NCBI GenBank assembly: GCA_964020975.1
Contig: OZ026625.1
Coordinates: 43,640,794-43,704,793, forward strand
DNA: 64,000 nucleotides
Source of the DNA: Hermodice carunculata
Lineage: Eukaryota; Annelida; Polychaeta; Eunicida; Amphinomidae
Direction of reading: 5' to 3'
Below the pieces are notes generated by a model. The model worked only from the letters and a program-made list of their open reading frames with translations. It had not been told where the DNA came from and did not search any database. Shown here piece by piece: positions 10,176 through 23,392 of this stretch. Position 1 is the stretch's first letter, and every line of letters begins with the position of its first letter. Position numbers and translations under genes: made by a program.

Positions 10176-13100
10176 TTAATTGTACAGAAAAAGTCAAAAC
10201 CCTGTTGATTTTTCCCCCCGAACTGATGAAAACAGTATTTCTCAATATGAAACAACTAAAAATAACAGCAAGACAGATAAATTTTTTACGCTTGGGGTAA
10301 AAATTAGATGTTACAGCAGTGTGTTGATTAACATGAAAGACAAAATTTGGAGGCCAGGTTGCTGGATCCAATAGCAAAACATTTTCCCATTCATGCCCAT
10401 ATGCAAATGTGTTCATAAAGTTGACAATGTTGTCTACTTCAATAAATATACCAGCTGCAGAAAGTTTGTAATCCATAACATGGTGAATTATCACTCTGTC
10501 TGGCCCCACCTCCCCCTGTTAGCCCCAGCCACATTGTGCTTGTGGGGTATTTCCTGCAGGCCTGGGGACATCAGCCTCTACTCAGCACAGGGGGGGGGTG
10601 TCCTGCTTTAACATCCTGTTTCTATAGCATTTGAACAGTCGTGAATAAGTTGAGAAATAGTCTACAAGTGTGTCAGAGTGTCTAGAGCAGCAAATTTGAA
10701 GATGGGTTATGTCAAAAGGAAAGGTTCCAAGAGGCGCAGTGCAACACTAAGTAAAATTGGTTACAAACACCTAAAGAAAGTTGTTCATGGGGGGAAAGAG
10801 GCCACACAACACAGCCAATGGTGACAAGCAGACTTCTGTTGGACCCACTGTTGTTCATGGTTTCCAACAAACCAGGCCAACAAGATACCACAGAGCACCA
10901 AAGATGTTACAGGCCCGTACAGCTTCAACAAGATGCCTCTCGCCACTGCGGCCAAGGGACCGAGATGCTGACATCATTCCAGGTGACTAGGGTAACAGAT
11001 TAGTAGACATTGGCAGTCTGGCTAACCTATTGACAGAGTGTGTGAATGAGCACAATTCAAGCCATGCAGCCTGCATTAAAATTTGCAATGTTGTGGACTT
11101 CGGTCTTGGTCCAACAGTGACAGTGTGTTGTACCAAGTGCAAATTTAGACGGATACACAGGTTGTACAAAGTGTGCAAGATGCCAGGACCTGGACGGGCC
11201 CCAGCATCAGTTAATCTGCAGTTGGGAACCTTCTTGATGAAAAGTCCCATTAGCATTGAGGACACCAGGCTTATGTTTGCAGCCCTGGACTGTCATGCTC
11301 CAAATGCAAAGACACTGCAGCCTTTGGTGGACAAGTGCTCTGTGAACTACACAAAACTGAACACAGAGCAAATGGATGAAAACCAGAGGCTGCTGATGGA
11401 TGCGCGAGGCAGCGAGCTTCAAGTAATGACAGACACAGTGTACAATAATCCGCCGAAAGGCAGAAGTATGTACCAGGCTGGAACTCAGTCACATACACCC
11501 ATGATTGATGCTGAAACTGGCCTGGTGCTTGCACAGCAGACCTTCTCTAAAATTGGAAAATATGCCAACATGGAAGAGACAGCTGCCATTGACAGCAGCG
11601 AGTCAAAGGCAGTGTCCAAAAATATTGAAAACATTGAAAAGAGTGGTCTAAAGGTGACCCATGTAATAAGTGATGGGTGTGCCAAAATTAAGACAGCTCC
11701 TGAACAGTTGAGATGTACTGTGCACGTCTCACGCTGTCAGAGAAAAAAATGCTACACTACATCCTTCAGTACGCAACTTGTTGGAAAAGCCACCGACAGT
11801 AGTTTCAACTTCAATCGTGCATATCTGGCCAACAAGCTAGTTACAAGGTGTCAGACTGAATTGACGCTTGCAATAAAAAAGCATGGTGCGTAAACACACA
11901 AGTTTTATCATGCTGCAGACCAAGCAAGACAAAACATAGTGAACTGTCTGAGCGGTAAACACAATCAATGTAAGAGAAAGTTACTGTTTTGTAAGGGTAA
12001 GGGCCACAACACAGGCATGAGGACCCTCAATCCCACCAAAGAAGATAAAAAACGACTACAAGATATTGTAGATTACAAACTTTCAGCAGCAAGCTTGAAG
12101 CAGCAGCGGTTAGGTCTTAATACCAATAAAGTTGAGGCCCTACACCTCAGGACTGTGAAGCATGTGCCCAAACATATGTAAAAACTTTGATGGCAGAACC
12201 CACAGTGCCATGCACAGCCATGCAATGGGCAGCGTATTTTCACTGTTAAAAGCTGGTGAAAGGTTGGGTGTTCCAGTTACATCAAAAACAATATATTCTA
12301 AGTTTGTGAAACTAATGAACAGAGAACTCTACTACTGCAGGTATCATCGCAGAATCAACAGAATAAAACGCCGCCACATCTCACGTTCAAGACTGTGCAA
12401 TCTTAAAAGACTGTCCAAGTTAAATGTGGTATCCCCCACCCACTCTGTGCCCAGTGATCACAATTATTAGAACAGACTGTCAATGTACAGCACAGCAACA
12501 CCCAGTGACAGTACTGATGCAGTCATGTAACCAACCTGTGACATATGATGATCAACTGTTGGTGTATTCAAGTGTGAACCATATGACCCATGTGTGTATT
12601 GTGACAATATGATCCCTGACTGACACTCAACACATGATCAGTACTTCCAGTACTTTAATAACTCTATGGTATTTTAATGATGACATAACACATATATTTA
12701 TATATGTATAAAAGTATGTAAAAGCATGCCATGACTCGAGCCACACCCTACCTGAGACCTGTGGATTATGTCCCAGGCCCTACATTTTGATCAACTTACA
12801 AAAACAATTTCCGATGAATTCTTTTTATGGCTGTTCAAAAATGACACCTGGTGGTCACCAGAAAAATTAACAACACAGAACCATATATTTTATGTATTAA
12901 TACATTTCACCTGATGTTCAGTTAAAAAAAACCCAAACTTATGCATCTGACAGCAAAAATACTGTGGGGCTCATTTTCACACACAATATTGGTCTCCCCC
13001 TGGAATAACATCTGCTGGAGATCACTGAATGCATGTACCATGCTAACTTTCAGTGGCACTTACTCGGACCTAAAACTTTGCGCATTAACTCGGTCGAGCA

Positions 13101-13344
13101 CCCTTACAGTGCTCTGTCTTATTAACATAACAGCACATGCCCTACACACTCCAACATGCCTGTCACTGGCTGTGCTCATGCTGTATATAGTGATAACTGG
13201 TATAAAACTGCACTTATTAAAAGTAAAAATGTTGATCTTGTCTTCACTTTCATTCACAGTCAGTCCTTGAATGAACTACAGGTGACAGCAGTACTTAAAT
13301 TTGGTCCTACCTGTTGACGTGTTGCCTGGCCTTGCCAGTATTAT
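10176..13344 (+). mobile_element. decayed Mutator-like (MULE-type) DNA transposon
   Basis: This interval between the two 456-bp copies carries a broken transposase reading frame (10699-12470) and about 850 bp of non-coding 3' sequence. Near its left end, 10345-10500 is a diverged inverted copy of part of the 456-bp repeat: CCCATTCATGCCCAT, TTTGTAATCCAT and a GTGA-TTATCACTCTGT block appear in the reverse-complement order of 9750-9900. The right-hand copy at 13345-13800 and this left inverted copy could therefore be the terminal inverted repeats, with copy A as an extra adjacent copy. Element limits and target-site duplication are not certain. Confidence 0.6.
10699..12470 (+). pseudogene. Mutator-like transposase pseudogene (MULE/PF20700-type)
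   Basis: The frame opens at ATG 10699 with the basic N-terminus MGYVKRKGSKRRSATLSKIG, typical of the Mutator-like transposase domain family found in many invertebrates. The longest intact part (10991-11890) contains GNRLVDIGSLANLLTECVNE, paired cysteines (CCTKCKF), GPGRAPASVNLQLGTFL and VISDGCAK, where the DG may belong to the catalytic core. The C-terminal part has SAASLKQQRLGLNTNKVEAL and GRTHSAMHSHAMGSVFSLL. Transposases of this class cut and paste the element in the nucleus. The copy is inactive: a frameshift in the G run near 10790, in-frame stops at 10988-10990 and 11891-11893, and a frameshift near 12170. Family assignment is by recall of motif patterns, so it is good but not certain. 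Confidence 0.75.
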
Positions 13345-13800
13345 GGTTTCACGCCAGTAATTCAACCTGTGGAAACATAGACGAACAGAGCTATCACCCT
13401 CTAGTTCACTCAATGGATTACAAACATGTATGTTTTACACACCAAAATGTTCCCAAGAATTTTTTACATCAAATAAACACCAGAAAACATGGGCATGAAT
13501 GGGACATTTTTCAGCAAATTGCCATGGCAACCAGCTCTGCATAGTACTACTTGCAGTATCATTGCGCGCACACAGTGTTGACTCCAGCTGAATCACTGTG
13601 TATACTGGTGCCAGTGTACATACCTTTATAATATTCATGTCAGCTCAAAGTATACATTGTTTTCCACTATCAAGCCAAAATCTACCTTTCTGGTAGCAAA
13701 CGTTTTTAATATACAGCCCCTTGCATCCCTAGGCCTGATATTTTATTGGCACTCTCCAATCATGTTACCTCAGCACAGGCATAATTACTCCCTTGGAACC
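13345..13800 (+). repeat. 456-bp direct repeat, right copy (B)
   Basis: Partner of 9720-10175. Both copies end in GAACC, after which they diverge. High identity implies recent duplication or gene conversion, although the transposase between them is already broken. Confidence 0.95.
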
Positions 13801-14592
13801 TCAATAGGTGTGAGAGTAGGACCGCATTTACAATGTAGATATGAATACATCCTATCATAATGCTCGGTCATGTCTAGTCATAGCAAGGAGCTGGTCCTAG
13901 CTATGCTAACTTGCCTTCTAGTGACTCACCAGTCTCCATACCTGGTCATATACTTTCATCTACAAATCCACTTATTGTGGGCTGATTTCCAAACATGATC
14001 CCATGCAAACATTTTAATGTCTTGATTGTGTTTATCATTATGTTCAAAATTTTGCATTGTGGTAAACATGTATATTGGTCTTGACTTGAACATCAGATCA
14101 ACAGGTTGGTGGCAACTTTCATATTGTGCTAAGATCCCATTTGATCTAAACAACTTATGCTGTGGAGGTATTATGTGGAATTAGTGATTGTATTTCTCTA
14201 TAGCTCCATTGTTTAAGTCTTTTTTGAACAGTTCAATAACAATTATTGTCGCAAGAATTAAATAAATACATGATAGACAAAAGTTTTCTAGACACACAAG
14301 TAAATCAATTTTGTCTAGTATACGATATATTAGAAGGCTGTATATATATAATACGCACTGCACCATGTACCGGTACTTCAATGCATGTGTCGCAACAAAC
14401 GCTCGCGGTATGCGATACACACATGCAAAAAAATCAACTTTATCCCATTATCCACATAAATTATTTCCAAATTTTAAGTTTCCTCTCAGTGTGCGCTGCC
14501 AAGAATCCCTCCAAACGTCAATAGCTTTCCACTACAGTAGTATCTGCAATTAGCGACCCCTGGGTCGAGCGACCACCTGGTCAAAACAAGCA
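13801..14592. other. no recognisable feature
   Basis: AT-rich sequence with only short open frames. I see no motif or repeat that I can support. Confidence 0.55.
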
Positions 14593-14800
14593 GTTGTCTG
14601 AAGCAGTCATTATCGCTCGTTACAAATCTAAATGCGACATCATACCCCAGCAACCTGTGCACGGTGAATGCGCCACAGTGAACAATAGCGCAATGCAGTG
14701 TGAGCTGGTCATGCCAGCCGAAACTCAATGCTCACAGAAACTGTCAGTCGCACAGAAAGCATTTGACTTGAATATCAAAGTGAATCGCGGCCACGAGTTT
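14593..14800 (+). repeat. dispersed repeat, copy related to 7.1 kb
   Basis: Matches 7066-7240 through TGTCTGAAGCAGTCAT, GTTACAAATC, AAATGCGACAT and AATATCAAAGTGAATCGCGG. This copy is longer by an internal stretch of about 40-60 bp. Confidence 0.7.
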
Positions 14801-15463
14801 TGGGCAATGTTTGCAATTTGCGGAAATAAAAATGACCTAGGTGGGCTAAACATAATCAAATTAACCCAAGTTTCGGGTACGCTTTGACCAAAGTAGGTAA
14901 ATTGAATTCGTTTTGACCTGTGTGCGTTAAAATTGGGTACAAGTAAGAACTTTTTGCTAACGAAACACAGTCATTAGCGGTTTTCTTGAGATCTACCTGT
15001 GATAATGACGAGACTTGACGTAAATTTCGTCGGTATAAATTAATTCTTCAAAGGGATTTTGCAAAAGCTCGCCGGTTGGCGCATGACCTTTTCCTCTTTA
15101 TCCCAGGCAACGAGACACACAATAAATGCATGTTTGACAAATACTTTATGGCTTGCTGTGTGCTAGAACCTACACTTGACACAAAACAATGCGAATAATA
15201 ATGCAATGTCAAACGTATTAAAACAACATGGAAAGTATAAAGAGAACTCTTTTTCACCACACAATTGACTGCGTGGGTGAGGATCTTTAAGGTTGGTGCG
15301 CACGCATGTAATTTGAGTGGCAAGGGTTAGTTCGTGTTTTTGAACTGGGCAATGTGATGTTTTCTACAAGTGCCATTGCGTCTGCCCTAGAGACATGTAA
15401 CTGCAAAAGTGTGACTTCATTATCGGGTTTTCTCATCAGCAATATCGACAATTGGAGTAGAAA

Positions 15464-15790
15464 ATGACATGCACTTTACACAGTACTAGTATCCAGAGAA
15501 CTAAATTAAATACTATTCACTTGCTGAACTTTGAAGACCATGTACGTCAGTTAAGACCCAACATTGTTTTTAAAATTTACAATGGAACTGCCCCAGCACA
15601 CTTGCAACATGCCTTCACTAAAATCAGTGAACGGTATGGATACAACACGAGAGGACAAAACAAAGTTTTTTTTTACCTACGGTAAAAAGGGCAGCCAAAA
15701 ACTCAGTTTTTGTAACAGCAAACAGTGACTGGAATGAACTCCTTGTAGAAATAGAATAAGTTGATACTATAAAAACCTTTATTTTAATAT
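15464..15790 (+). mobile_element. LINE ORF2 C-terminal fragment
   Basis: The frame has LLNFEDHVRQLRPNIVFKIY, NGTAPAHLQHAFTKISERYG and YNTRGQNKVFF, a pattern typical of the C-terminal tail of LINE ORF2 proteins. A T-run near 15668 shifts the frame, after which RAAKNSVFVTA-like and DWNELLVEIE-like segments follow. Only the last ~110 codons remain, as expected for a severely 5'-truncated insertion. Confidence 0.75.
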
Positions 15791-15824
15791 ATTTCTATAC
15801 GTGCTAAAGTACACTGTGTCGTAT

Positions 15825-15863
15825 GAGAAGAGAGAGAGAGAGAGAGTGAGTGAGAGAGAGAAA
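15825..15863. repeat. (GA)n microsatellite with GTGA interruptions
   Basis: Short GA run with a GTGAGTGA break, following the LINE fragment. Confidence 0.9.
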
Positions 15864-16549
15864 GGGACTTTAAATCATTTCTTGCAGAAAAAGCTACAAT
15901 GACTGAAAATGATTCCCTTGTGTACTATAAAGTTTTCTATTTTGGTATTCTAACTTGATTAAAGGTGCTAATCTGCCATAACAATGAATGAAGGTGCTAC
16001 CATTGGTATTTTAGTTTTATTTATAACATTTTTTAAAACTTAAATACCCATATAAACCATTTTTTCATTATGTTTATATTTTTTTTATTCATACAAAGGA
16101 CCCAATGGAAATAGCCGGGTCAAACTAGCTTTCCTGGGATTATCTATTGAAATCCACATATACCCATGGCAACATGCCTGTAATTGCCGCAAATATACCA
16201 CAAAGAAAAAACATTTAGGGCTAAAAGTCCGACATTTTCAGTGCCAAATTCGAACGGGTAGCCTATCCCATCCTGAATCAACTTAAGTTCGTTCCGTAGC
16301 ATTAGCCGCATGACAACTGTCCTCATCACTGTCAACCAGGCGGTATCCTTTGATCAACTCGAGGTTTTATATCATGTGCTCATTCCAACAAATTATGTAA
16401 CCTGACCAAAATTGATTCCGTCAATGCTTCTCGTATCCATCAACACTATTTGGCGGCCATAATTTTGACCGGACACGACACTGACATCCCAGATACTCTC
16501 TGAACAGAAGACCCAGCTAGAAAAGATTATTTGCTGCAAGTCCATAACA

Positions 16550-17060
16550 TAGGGCTAGAAGTTGGAATGGCATCTCTATCGATTATAGCTTTGAAGTAAT
16601 TGAAGATTTAAAATTTCCAATGGTGCTACTTAGCATATTTTAAATTGCTACAACTTTTGTATTCGTTCATTAGGTGCGCAATGGTCAATAACCCCCTAGT
16701 AGGAGTTGGAATTACATATCTATCTATTACAGTTTTGAAGATATTTAAGATTGAAAATTTCAAACACTGCTAATTAGCATAATTTAGATTGTTACAACTT
16801 TTGTTTTAGAATCATTACATGCCCAATGGCCAATAACCCCCGAGTAGTCTACTTACATTTAAAGTATGCTGATTAGCAGCATTTGAAACTTAAAATCTTG
16901 AATATCTTCAAAACTTTTATAGATAGAGATGTCATTTCAATTTCTACTGGGGGATTATTGACCATTGCGCATGTAATGCATTCAAAACAAAAGTTGTAGC
17001 AATCTCAGTTATGCTAATGACATCTCTATCTATAACAGTTTTTTTAAAGTTTCATATGCT
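16550..17060. repeat. DH1 core repeats in head-to-head orientation
   Basis: Two forward ~142-bp units (GGCATCTCTATCGATTATAG near 16568 and TATCTATCTATTACAG near 16713) are followed by reverse-complement units (CTTGAATATCTTCAAAAC near 16895, ATAGATAGAGATGTCATTTC near 16919). The orientation flips between about 16835 and 16870. The monomer is the same ~145-bp unit found in the DH1 elements at 27-31 kb and 60.8-62.0 kb. No terminal hairpin was found here. Confidence 0.85.
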
Positions 17061-17302
17061 ACTTTAAATGTTCCGACTGGCAGTATATTATTTATCTCAA
17101 ATACCGAGCTGCACTGTCATTTAGTTATCATCAATCGTCTGAGAGCAGATTCTGGTATGGTGCATTTATTATCTTCTTATAGAGACTACACTGCCGTAAG
17201 CAACAAATACACTGATTTGTCTCCAAATAAAACCATAATGTGAATATTTTGCATTAGGTATATGTTGGGGACATTTATTGATTTATTTCATAATCTTCTT
17301 AT

Positions 17303-17482
17303 GTGCTGAGAATTTTACAAGATCGTCATGAATTAAACTATGTGACCAAAATATGGGAGCGCATGATAATGGAATGGGGCCAAATCCTGAAAATCATGCT
17401 CCAAACTGAGTACGAACCTAAACAAATAAACACCAGGGCAATTAATCAAGAACGTTTCTTCTGTTGTATAGGTATGTATCGC
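17303..17482 (+). CDS. possible unassigned exon or ORF fragment
   Basis: A short frame reads ILQDRHELNYVTKIWERMIM then EWGQILKIMLQTEYEPKQIN. The composition looks more coding-like than its surroundings. It is preceded by a pyrimidine-rich stretch ending in AG (near 17310) and followed by GTATGT (about 17472), so it could be an internal exon. I do not recognise the protein and found no neighbouring exon. It could equally be chance or an old transposon fragment. Confidence 0.15.
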
Positions 17483-17519
17483 GCCTTTGATCAAAATTCA
17501 TTACATGTTTGCACTTAAT

Positions 17520-20104
17520 TTTTTTGATTAAATGTACAGTTTCGTATAACCTACTGTACTGTTAGTTGCAAATGTTAAACAGCGTCAGTTGTGCATCAAC
17601 TGTTCATAGCTGTAATGCTGATAACATGCAAATTTATAAATCAATGCCATTACACCCACGCTTTTGACTGTGAACACTATTTTTAAAATCCTGAAACCTG
17701 AGTGTATTATTTGTAAATATTGTACTAGCAAATGTCTGGCATATTCAACCAGCACAAAGGTGAATTTTTACGTACCTTGTATCGAAGATTACAAAATTTA
17801 TTGTGATTGATATTTTTGTCAGTGTGTTCCAAATATAAAACAGCATCATAAATTCTCAGATCCATAAATATATGACTTATGTCTTAGATGGAAACAATAG
17901 GTATAGTAACGCTAAGGCGCCCAGTTAGGAAAAGGTAGCCCAAGGTTGTTTAATAGTCATAAATAGTAAGTATATTTCTGGAAAGCATCGGGAGGCCTGT
18001 AATGGTTTAATTAAGCGAAATGGCAGATAATTTATTTTTTAAACAGTTTAAGTATCTTCTGTATTTCCTTGGCTAGGTATGCCACAGGGCGTGCTACGGC
18101 TTACTTAAATGTCTGGTTGCAAAACGAAAATAATGTACAAGATTTTTGGTGAATATATAAAAACGAGCAAAGAGAAAATAGCTTTGGGAGTAAAATGAAA
18201 AAAAAAGGGGGGGGGTGATTTTGTACGTTTTGCAGGCTTTTGGGTGTGATCGGAGCAGATGTGGTGATTGTGTGGTTATTTCTTTGTTTTAGCTTTTTGT
18301 TTGGGTTTTTTGTTCGTTTGTTTTTTATTTGCTTTGTTTCGTTAATTTTCTGGATTGTTAAACTGTGGACTTGAAAAAGGCTACAGCACACCAAACTTGC
18401 AATACATAAATAAGGAAACAACTATTAATATACAAAAAATCTCATAGCACTATTTAACTCCCAGGAAAAAGCTCAGTGGAAAGTAGAGATTTTATAGATT
18501 TTCTTTCAGATTATGATGAAAATGATAATGAACACCCGCCTTAATTGGTTCCCTTTAAAATATTTACGTTAAAATTTGTTGTCTCGAATACAAACGCACT
18601 GTACGTTTGCATGCTTTGTATGTCCGGAGACCCCTCGATTAACCACTTGGTGGCTACTTAGCAATCCAGTTTTTGAAATAAATATGCTTACAATACAATA
18701 CAACGCACTGCTGGTAATTCCCTACCAGCGTGTACCTCCGATGTAAAGGGTTAGCTTTCAGTCAATAAGTTAATTTATACACACACAGATACTTGGGCAC
18801 GTAACTCAGGATATTCATGTACAAAACGTGGCACTACAGAAGTCAATTGGACTGTTGCCACCTCAATGTCCATCCTGTAAATTAAACTGGTCTGTGTAGA
18901 CAATTAGTGTTTATAAAAATGACCATTTACAACCTTGGTACCATATCAATAGTTATATCCAAACTCACGCATCCTCGAAAGTTATCACCACCGATCGAGT
19001 GACATAAAGCACGTTGTAGTTATATAGAGATTGCACTGAAGGCGTGACGACAGTGTCTGCATCAGTGTTAAGAAACAAAAGCTTGCACGTTCTCAGTGTT
19101 ATTGTCTTAGTCTGTTGAAGTAATGTCTCCTTGTGCCCAACCGTTTGATGCACTGTTGCATGCTTGCTCATTCTTATCCTCAGATACATTTAAATCACTT
19201 GCAAATACGTTGTCTTTGAATGGATCAACATACAACTTAATCTCACATTCAGAAAACGTGCTACTACCCAGTGGCAAACAATAGCAGGACAGCTCGCTAA
19301 CTTTGATTCTACCATCTCGATTTGCAGATGATATTTTCATTCACGTGTGTTGCTTTTAGTGAAATATTTGTGTGGCGTAAGATTTGAGACACAGTGATAC
19401 AGTGCTCTTTTACATGTATATGTGAACAGTTATCTTTCGCCACAGCTGTTCTCCATAGAGCAGACGACTGGATTGTTGGCACACAGTGTCCAGAAAGCGG
19501 ACTCTTTGCGTAAATATTATCTATTGCGAACTGAAAATTTCACTTGCATTGTTAACGTATTCATTTCCAAAACCTGGATAACCCAGTAACTCAAAGGCAG
19601 CTAATCGAGGGTATCTCCCGAACAAAGAGACACAATGATCTATACACAAGACACAATGAACCATACAGACGTTCTGCAAGCAGCAGTATGTACGCGTTTT
19701 ACTGCTAATCAATATAATGTCTAGTCTCTATTATGTAGCCTTGAACGACATTCACTATTTCTATGTTTGCCTCACATAAAAGATCACAATTACCAGCTAT
19801 CATAATTTCTATGAGCCTGTCTTAAGCAAAGTTAAGCAACAGGTCTGGGTATTCACCGGGCACATTTGTAACAGATCTGTGGAGATTTCGTTCTGGCAAT
19901 TCATAGGCGGGACAGAACAGGATTTAGTGACCATAGTACGTTCGTTGTCTGAGTTACATGATGAGCAAACTGCTGAGAGGTCACTTGCGAATTGCACAGC
20001 TATATTTGCCAAGTAACTTCGCAAGCTGTATTGTAGCAGTACATTTAATACGATTTCAGAAGAAAACAAGAGGACTGTGACAGTCCTGTGCCCAGGTGAC
20101 ATGT
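17520..20104. other. no confidently recognisable gene
   Basis: Long AT-rich stretch. On the minus strand, 19107-19340 and 19521-19712 have open frames of 77 and 63 codons with ordinary-looking amino-acid composition (for example SLFGRYPRLAAFELLGYPGF), but I cannot assign them or link them by splice sites. Confidence 0.4.
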
Positions 20105-21370
20105 ACATATACCCTTGGGATTTTTTAAGAGTTGCCCCAAAAGAGAAAAAAGAAATTCAATTTATAAAAAACCCTAGATTAATGGAGCGTGTCATTTTGA
20201 ACAAATCTGCTAGAGACCTACCCAACGTTCATTGCCGCCAAGATTTAAGTCAATCTACCTGACGGTTTCAGCGAAGAAGTTTAAACTGTGAATTAGCATT
20301 AGAATGCCCATTGACTTACATGTTAATCAATAGTAAAGATGCATTTACCGGTAAGTACCCGAATTGAAAACATTGTTAAAAATCAGGAATCCGCAGCATT
20401 GCCACCTAGTAAACAATTCTGTTTGACCCTTCCACAAAGAACATATCCATCAAGTTTCAGTTTAATCTGAGTGATGGTTCTGGAGAAGAAGTCAAAAACA
20501 TCAAAAGCACACAAAAAATCATTAAAAAATAGGGAAAATGGCAGCGGCACCTGGTGAACAAATTAAGAACTCGAGTTCCTAGGAGTGTTTCTGTGTGATA
20601 CCAAAGCAATTGGGTGAGCGCTTTCGGAAAAGACTTTTGAAGATTTGTCCCTAAAAGAACCCCCCAAAAAAATCATAAAAAATAAAAAAATCACTGGAGC
20701 GTGACTAATTGAACAAACTTGGTAGAGACTCACCCAAGGTACATTGCCACCAAGTTTGAAGTGAATCTGACTGACAGGTTCGCAGAACAAGTAAAAAATG
20801 CGAATTAGCATAAGAATGTCCATCGATTTACATAATAATCAATAGGAAAGGTGCATTTACTGATAAGTACCCAAATTGAAAAAAAAAAAAAAACCTCTTA
20901 AATTCAGGACTCCACAGCATTGCCTCTTAGTGAACAACTTTGTTTGACCCTCCCACAAGGAACATATCTGTCAAGTTTCAGTTTAATCTGAGTGACGGAT
21001 CTGGAGAAGAAGTCAAAAAAAGCAATAGCACAATAAATCATGAAAAAAAAGAAAAAACTGCAGAGACACCCGGGGAACAATTTAAGAACTAGAGTCCCTA
21101 GGAGTGTTCCTGTGTGATACAAAAGCAATTGGGATAGAGGTTTCAGAGAAGATTTTTTAAGGCTTGTCCCAAAAAAGAACAAAAAAAATCATAGAAAATC
21201 CAAAAAAGCACTGGAGCCTGGCTATTGGAACAAACTTGTTAGAGACCCACCCCAGATACATTGCCATTAAGTTTGAAGTGAATCTGACCGAGGGTTTCGG
21301 ATAAGTCGAAAATTGTATTGTGGGACGGACACACGGACGACGAACGGCAGACTATACTAAAAAAAACCCA
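20105..21370 (+). repeat. DH2 family repeat, two tandem ~512-bp units
   Basis: The block GAATTAGCATTAGAATGCCC recurs at about 20290 and in variant form near 20802. Around it lie GCCACCTAGT or CACCTGGTGAACAA, GTTTCAGTTTAATCTGAGTG, a GATACCAAAGCAATTGGG block and a CAAGTTTGAAGTGAATCTGA block. The same order recurs at 33.6-34.7 kb and 40.7-42.6 kb. The right end is GGGACGGACACACGGACGAC, as in the other DH2 copies, but the terminal hairpin is not visible. Confidence 0.85.
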
Positions 21371-22962
21371 CAAAAATCAATTAACACATAGACATTCAAG
21401 CAGTTTATTACCTTTCCTATGTGGAAAAAGCCAGACGAGACCGCAGTCGCGAACTTCGCAGCAAGGGTGTATCCTGCCGTTGTATGCCCGAGCAGTGAAA
21501 GGGAAAATTCTTAGGAAAAATATGATTAATGATGCTGTGTTGTCATCAGACAAACTCTTTGTGTCTTTCGTATTGGTATGACTGATGCTGAAGCGGATTA
21601 TTGCTGTTGCCATTATCGCGAAAGAGTTCTAGAAATATTCATAGTTGTCGTACCTTTTGCTGTTAGCATGTGCGGTATACGAGCAGCAAATTATTAGAAG
21701 TTGTTGTTTATTTTCTGCATTTCGATAAGTCCAAGCTCAGGCAAGCTGAAGTGTTCATTGAAACTTTACATATTTTACACGAAAATGTGGATCAGTTCCC
21801 GGCTTTGTGCTCTGTCAGGTTGTGTGATGATTTTAATGCTTAGCTACCATGCCAAGCAAAATTGTTACGGCACCCATATTCAAGTACCCGGGTATCTGGT
21901 CGGGTAATGCCTGTTTTAGTAAATACGAAAATGTGACTGTGTCCCACCATTCGACTACTATTCACTCAAAAAGTCAAACCATACACAAAAAACAGCCAAG
22001 CAACAATTTATTATTTATTCATTTGAATATATTTACCCAGGGTAACCATAAGTACAATTAAGCCCATATAATTGTCAATGTTCAGTATAACATTCAACAC
22101 ACTCTACAATGCATTTATCGCTGTGTTATTCTGTGTGACTAACATTGGGACAGTTCTAAATCATTTAGTTTCATCAAGTGCCTTTTTTCTGCTGCCGTGC
22201 ACAAAAATAACTTCTGTCATCACAAAAGCTCTTTTCTTGGAAGGAGCGCACACGAGCGTCCGAAAAAAACACGCGCACACGGCCCAATGCAGGGCAGCTG
22301 GCCTTGCCAAGTACATGCTCTTGATGCCAATAACACCACCACTCTGGTGGGCTGTCATTGATACCCACTGCGAGCTCTGATAGAATCACACCTTAGTTTT
22401 GCCTTCACCATATCCAAGTCTTCTTTGTTCAAGCAAACAATATACACATCCAAAAGCCTCTCTCCCAGGATTAAAAAAAAAAATCTCGCCCTTGGTTTCA
22501 TTATGCTCCTATCCGAGGTAGACATAAAGCATAATGTACAGAAAGAATACACATGTCGCCGTATGAAGGCAGCCCAAATTAACATTGATTTATTAAGTAC
22601 ATATATGCATGTTTGGCCGTGTTTCGCCTGGGTGTTTAACTCTGGAACTAATTGTTCAACAAAATGATTGAAAGTATGCGGCCATCCGACTGATGCCATG
22701 GATATCCGACAATGCTCTACTCCTCAGTTAAACCGCTCGACATCGGCTGGAAATGTCGTTTGTTTAGTTTTTTTTTTTAACAAAGCACTCTGAAGATGTT
22801 TAAAATGAAAGATCCAGTGAACACTTACCTGTGCAGTGTTAACATGCCTCAGGAAACAAGAGACTCCGTCTGAGTTCTACAGGAAAAGAGGTAAGCTGCA
22901 TGGAATGTGAAAAAAATTGTTAATTTTGTAATCATAAATGACAAACTGATAAATATAAAGAA
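21371..22962. other. no recognisable gene
   Basis: Short open frames only. I see no supported motif. Confidence 0.5.
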
Positions 22963-23036
22963 AGGTTGTTTGTTTGTTTGTTTGTTTTATTTTATTTATT
23001 TTTGATTTGTTTTGTTTTTTGTTTTTGTTTTTGCTT
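22963..23036. repeat. T-rich simple repeat (GTTT)n/(ATTT)n
   Basis: GTTT units pass into ATTTT and GTTTTT runs. Confidence 0.9.
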
Positions 23037-23222
23037 TTTCATCCTGGTACAACATACTGAGTACTGTGAGCGCTTCTAGCTCTCCTTATTAACTGACATT
23101 CACGCCACAACAATATTATATTTGACTGTTCACTTCACTGCCCCGAGATACTATAAGTTAATAACATACAAGTTAAGGTTCATAGGTCTACTGATTTTGT
23201 GGAGTTACGGACGATCTATGCA

Positions 23223-23392
<170 letters not shown>

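Noticed and set aside
9720-13800. Reading the 456-bp direct repeats as LTRs of a retroelement
   Set aside because: The ends are not TG...CA, no primer-binding site or polypurine tract is seen, and the interior encodes a DNA-transposon-type transposase.
18965-20108. Minus-strand gene from several moderate open frames
   Set aside because: No domain, no consistent splice joins, and part overlaps the start of a DH2 repeat.
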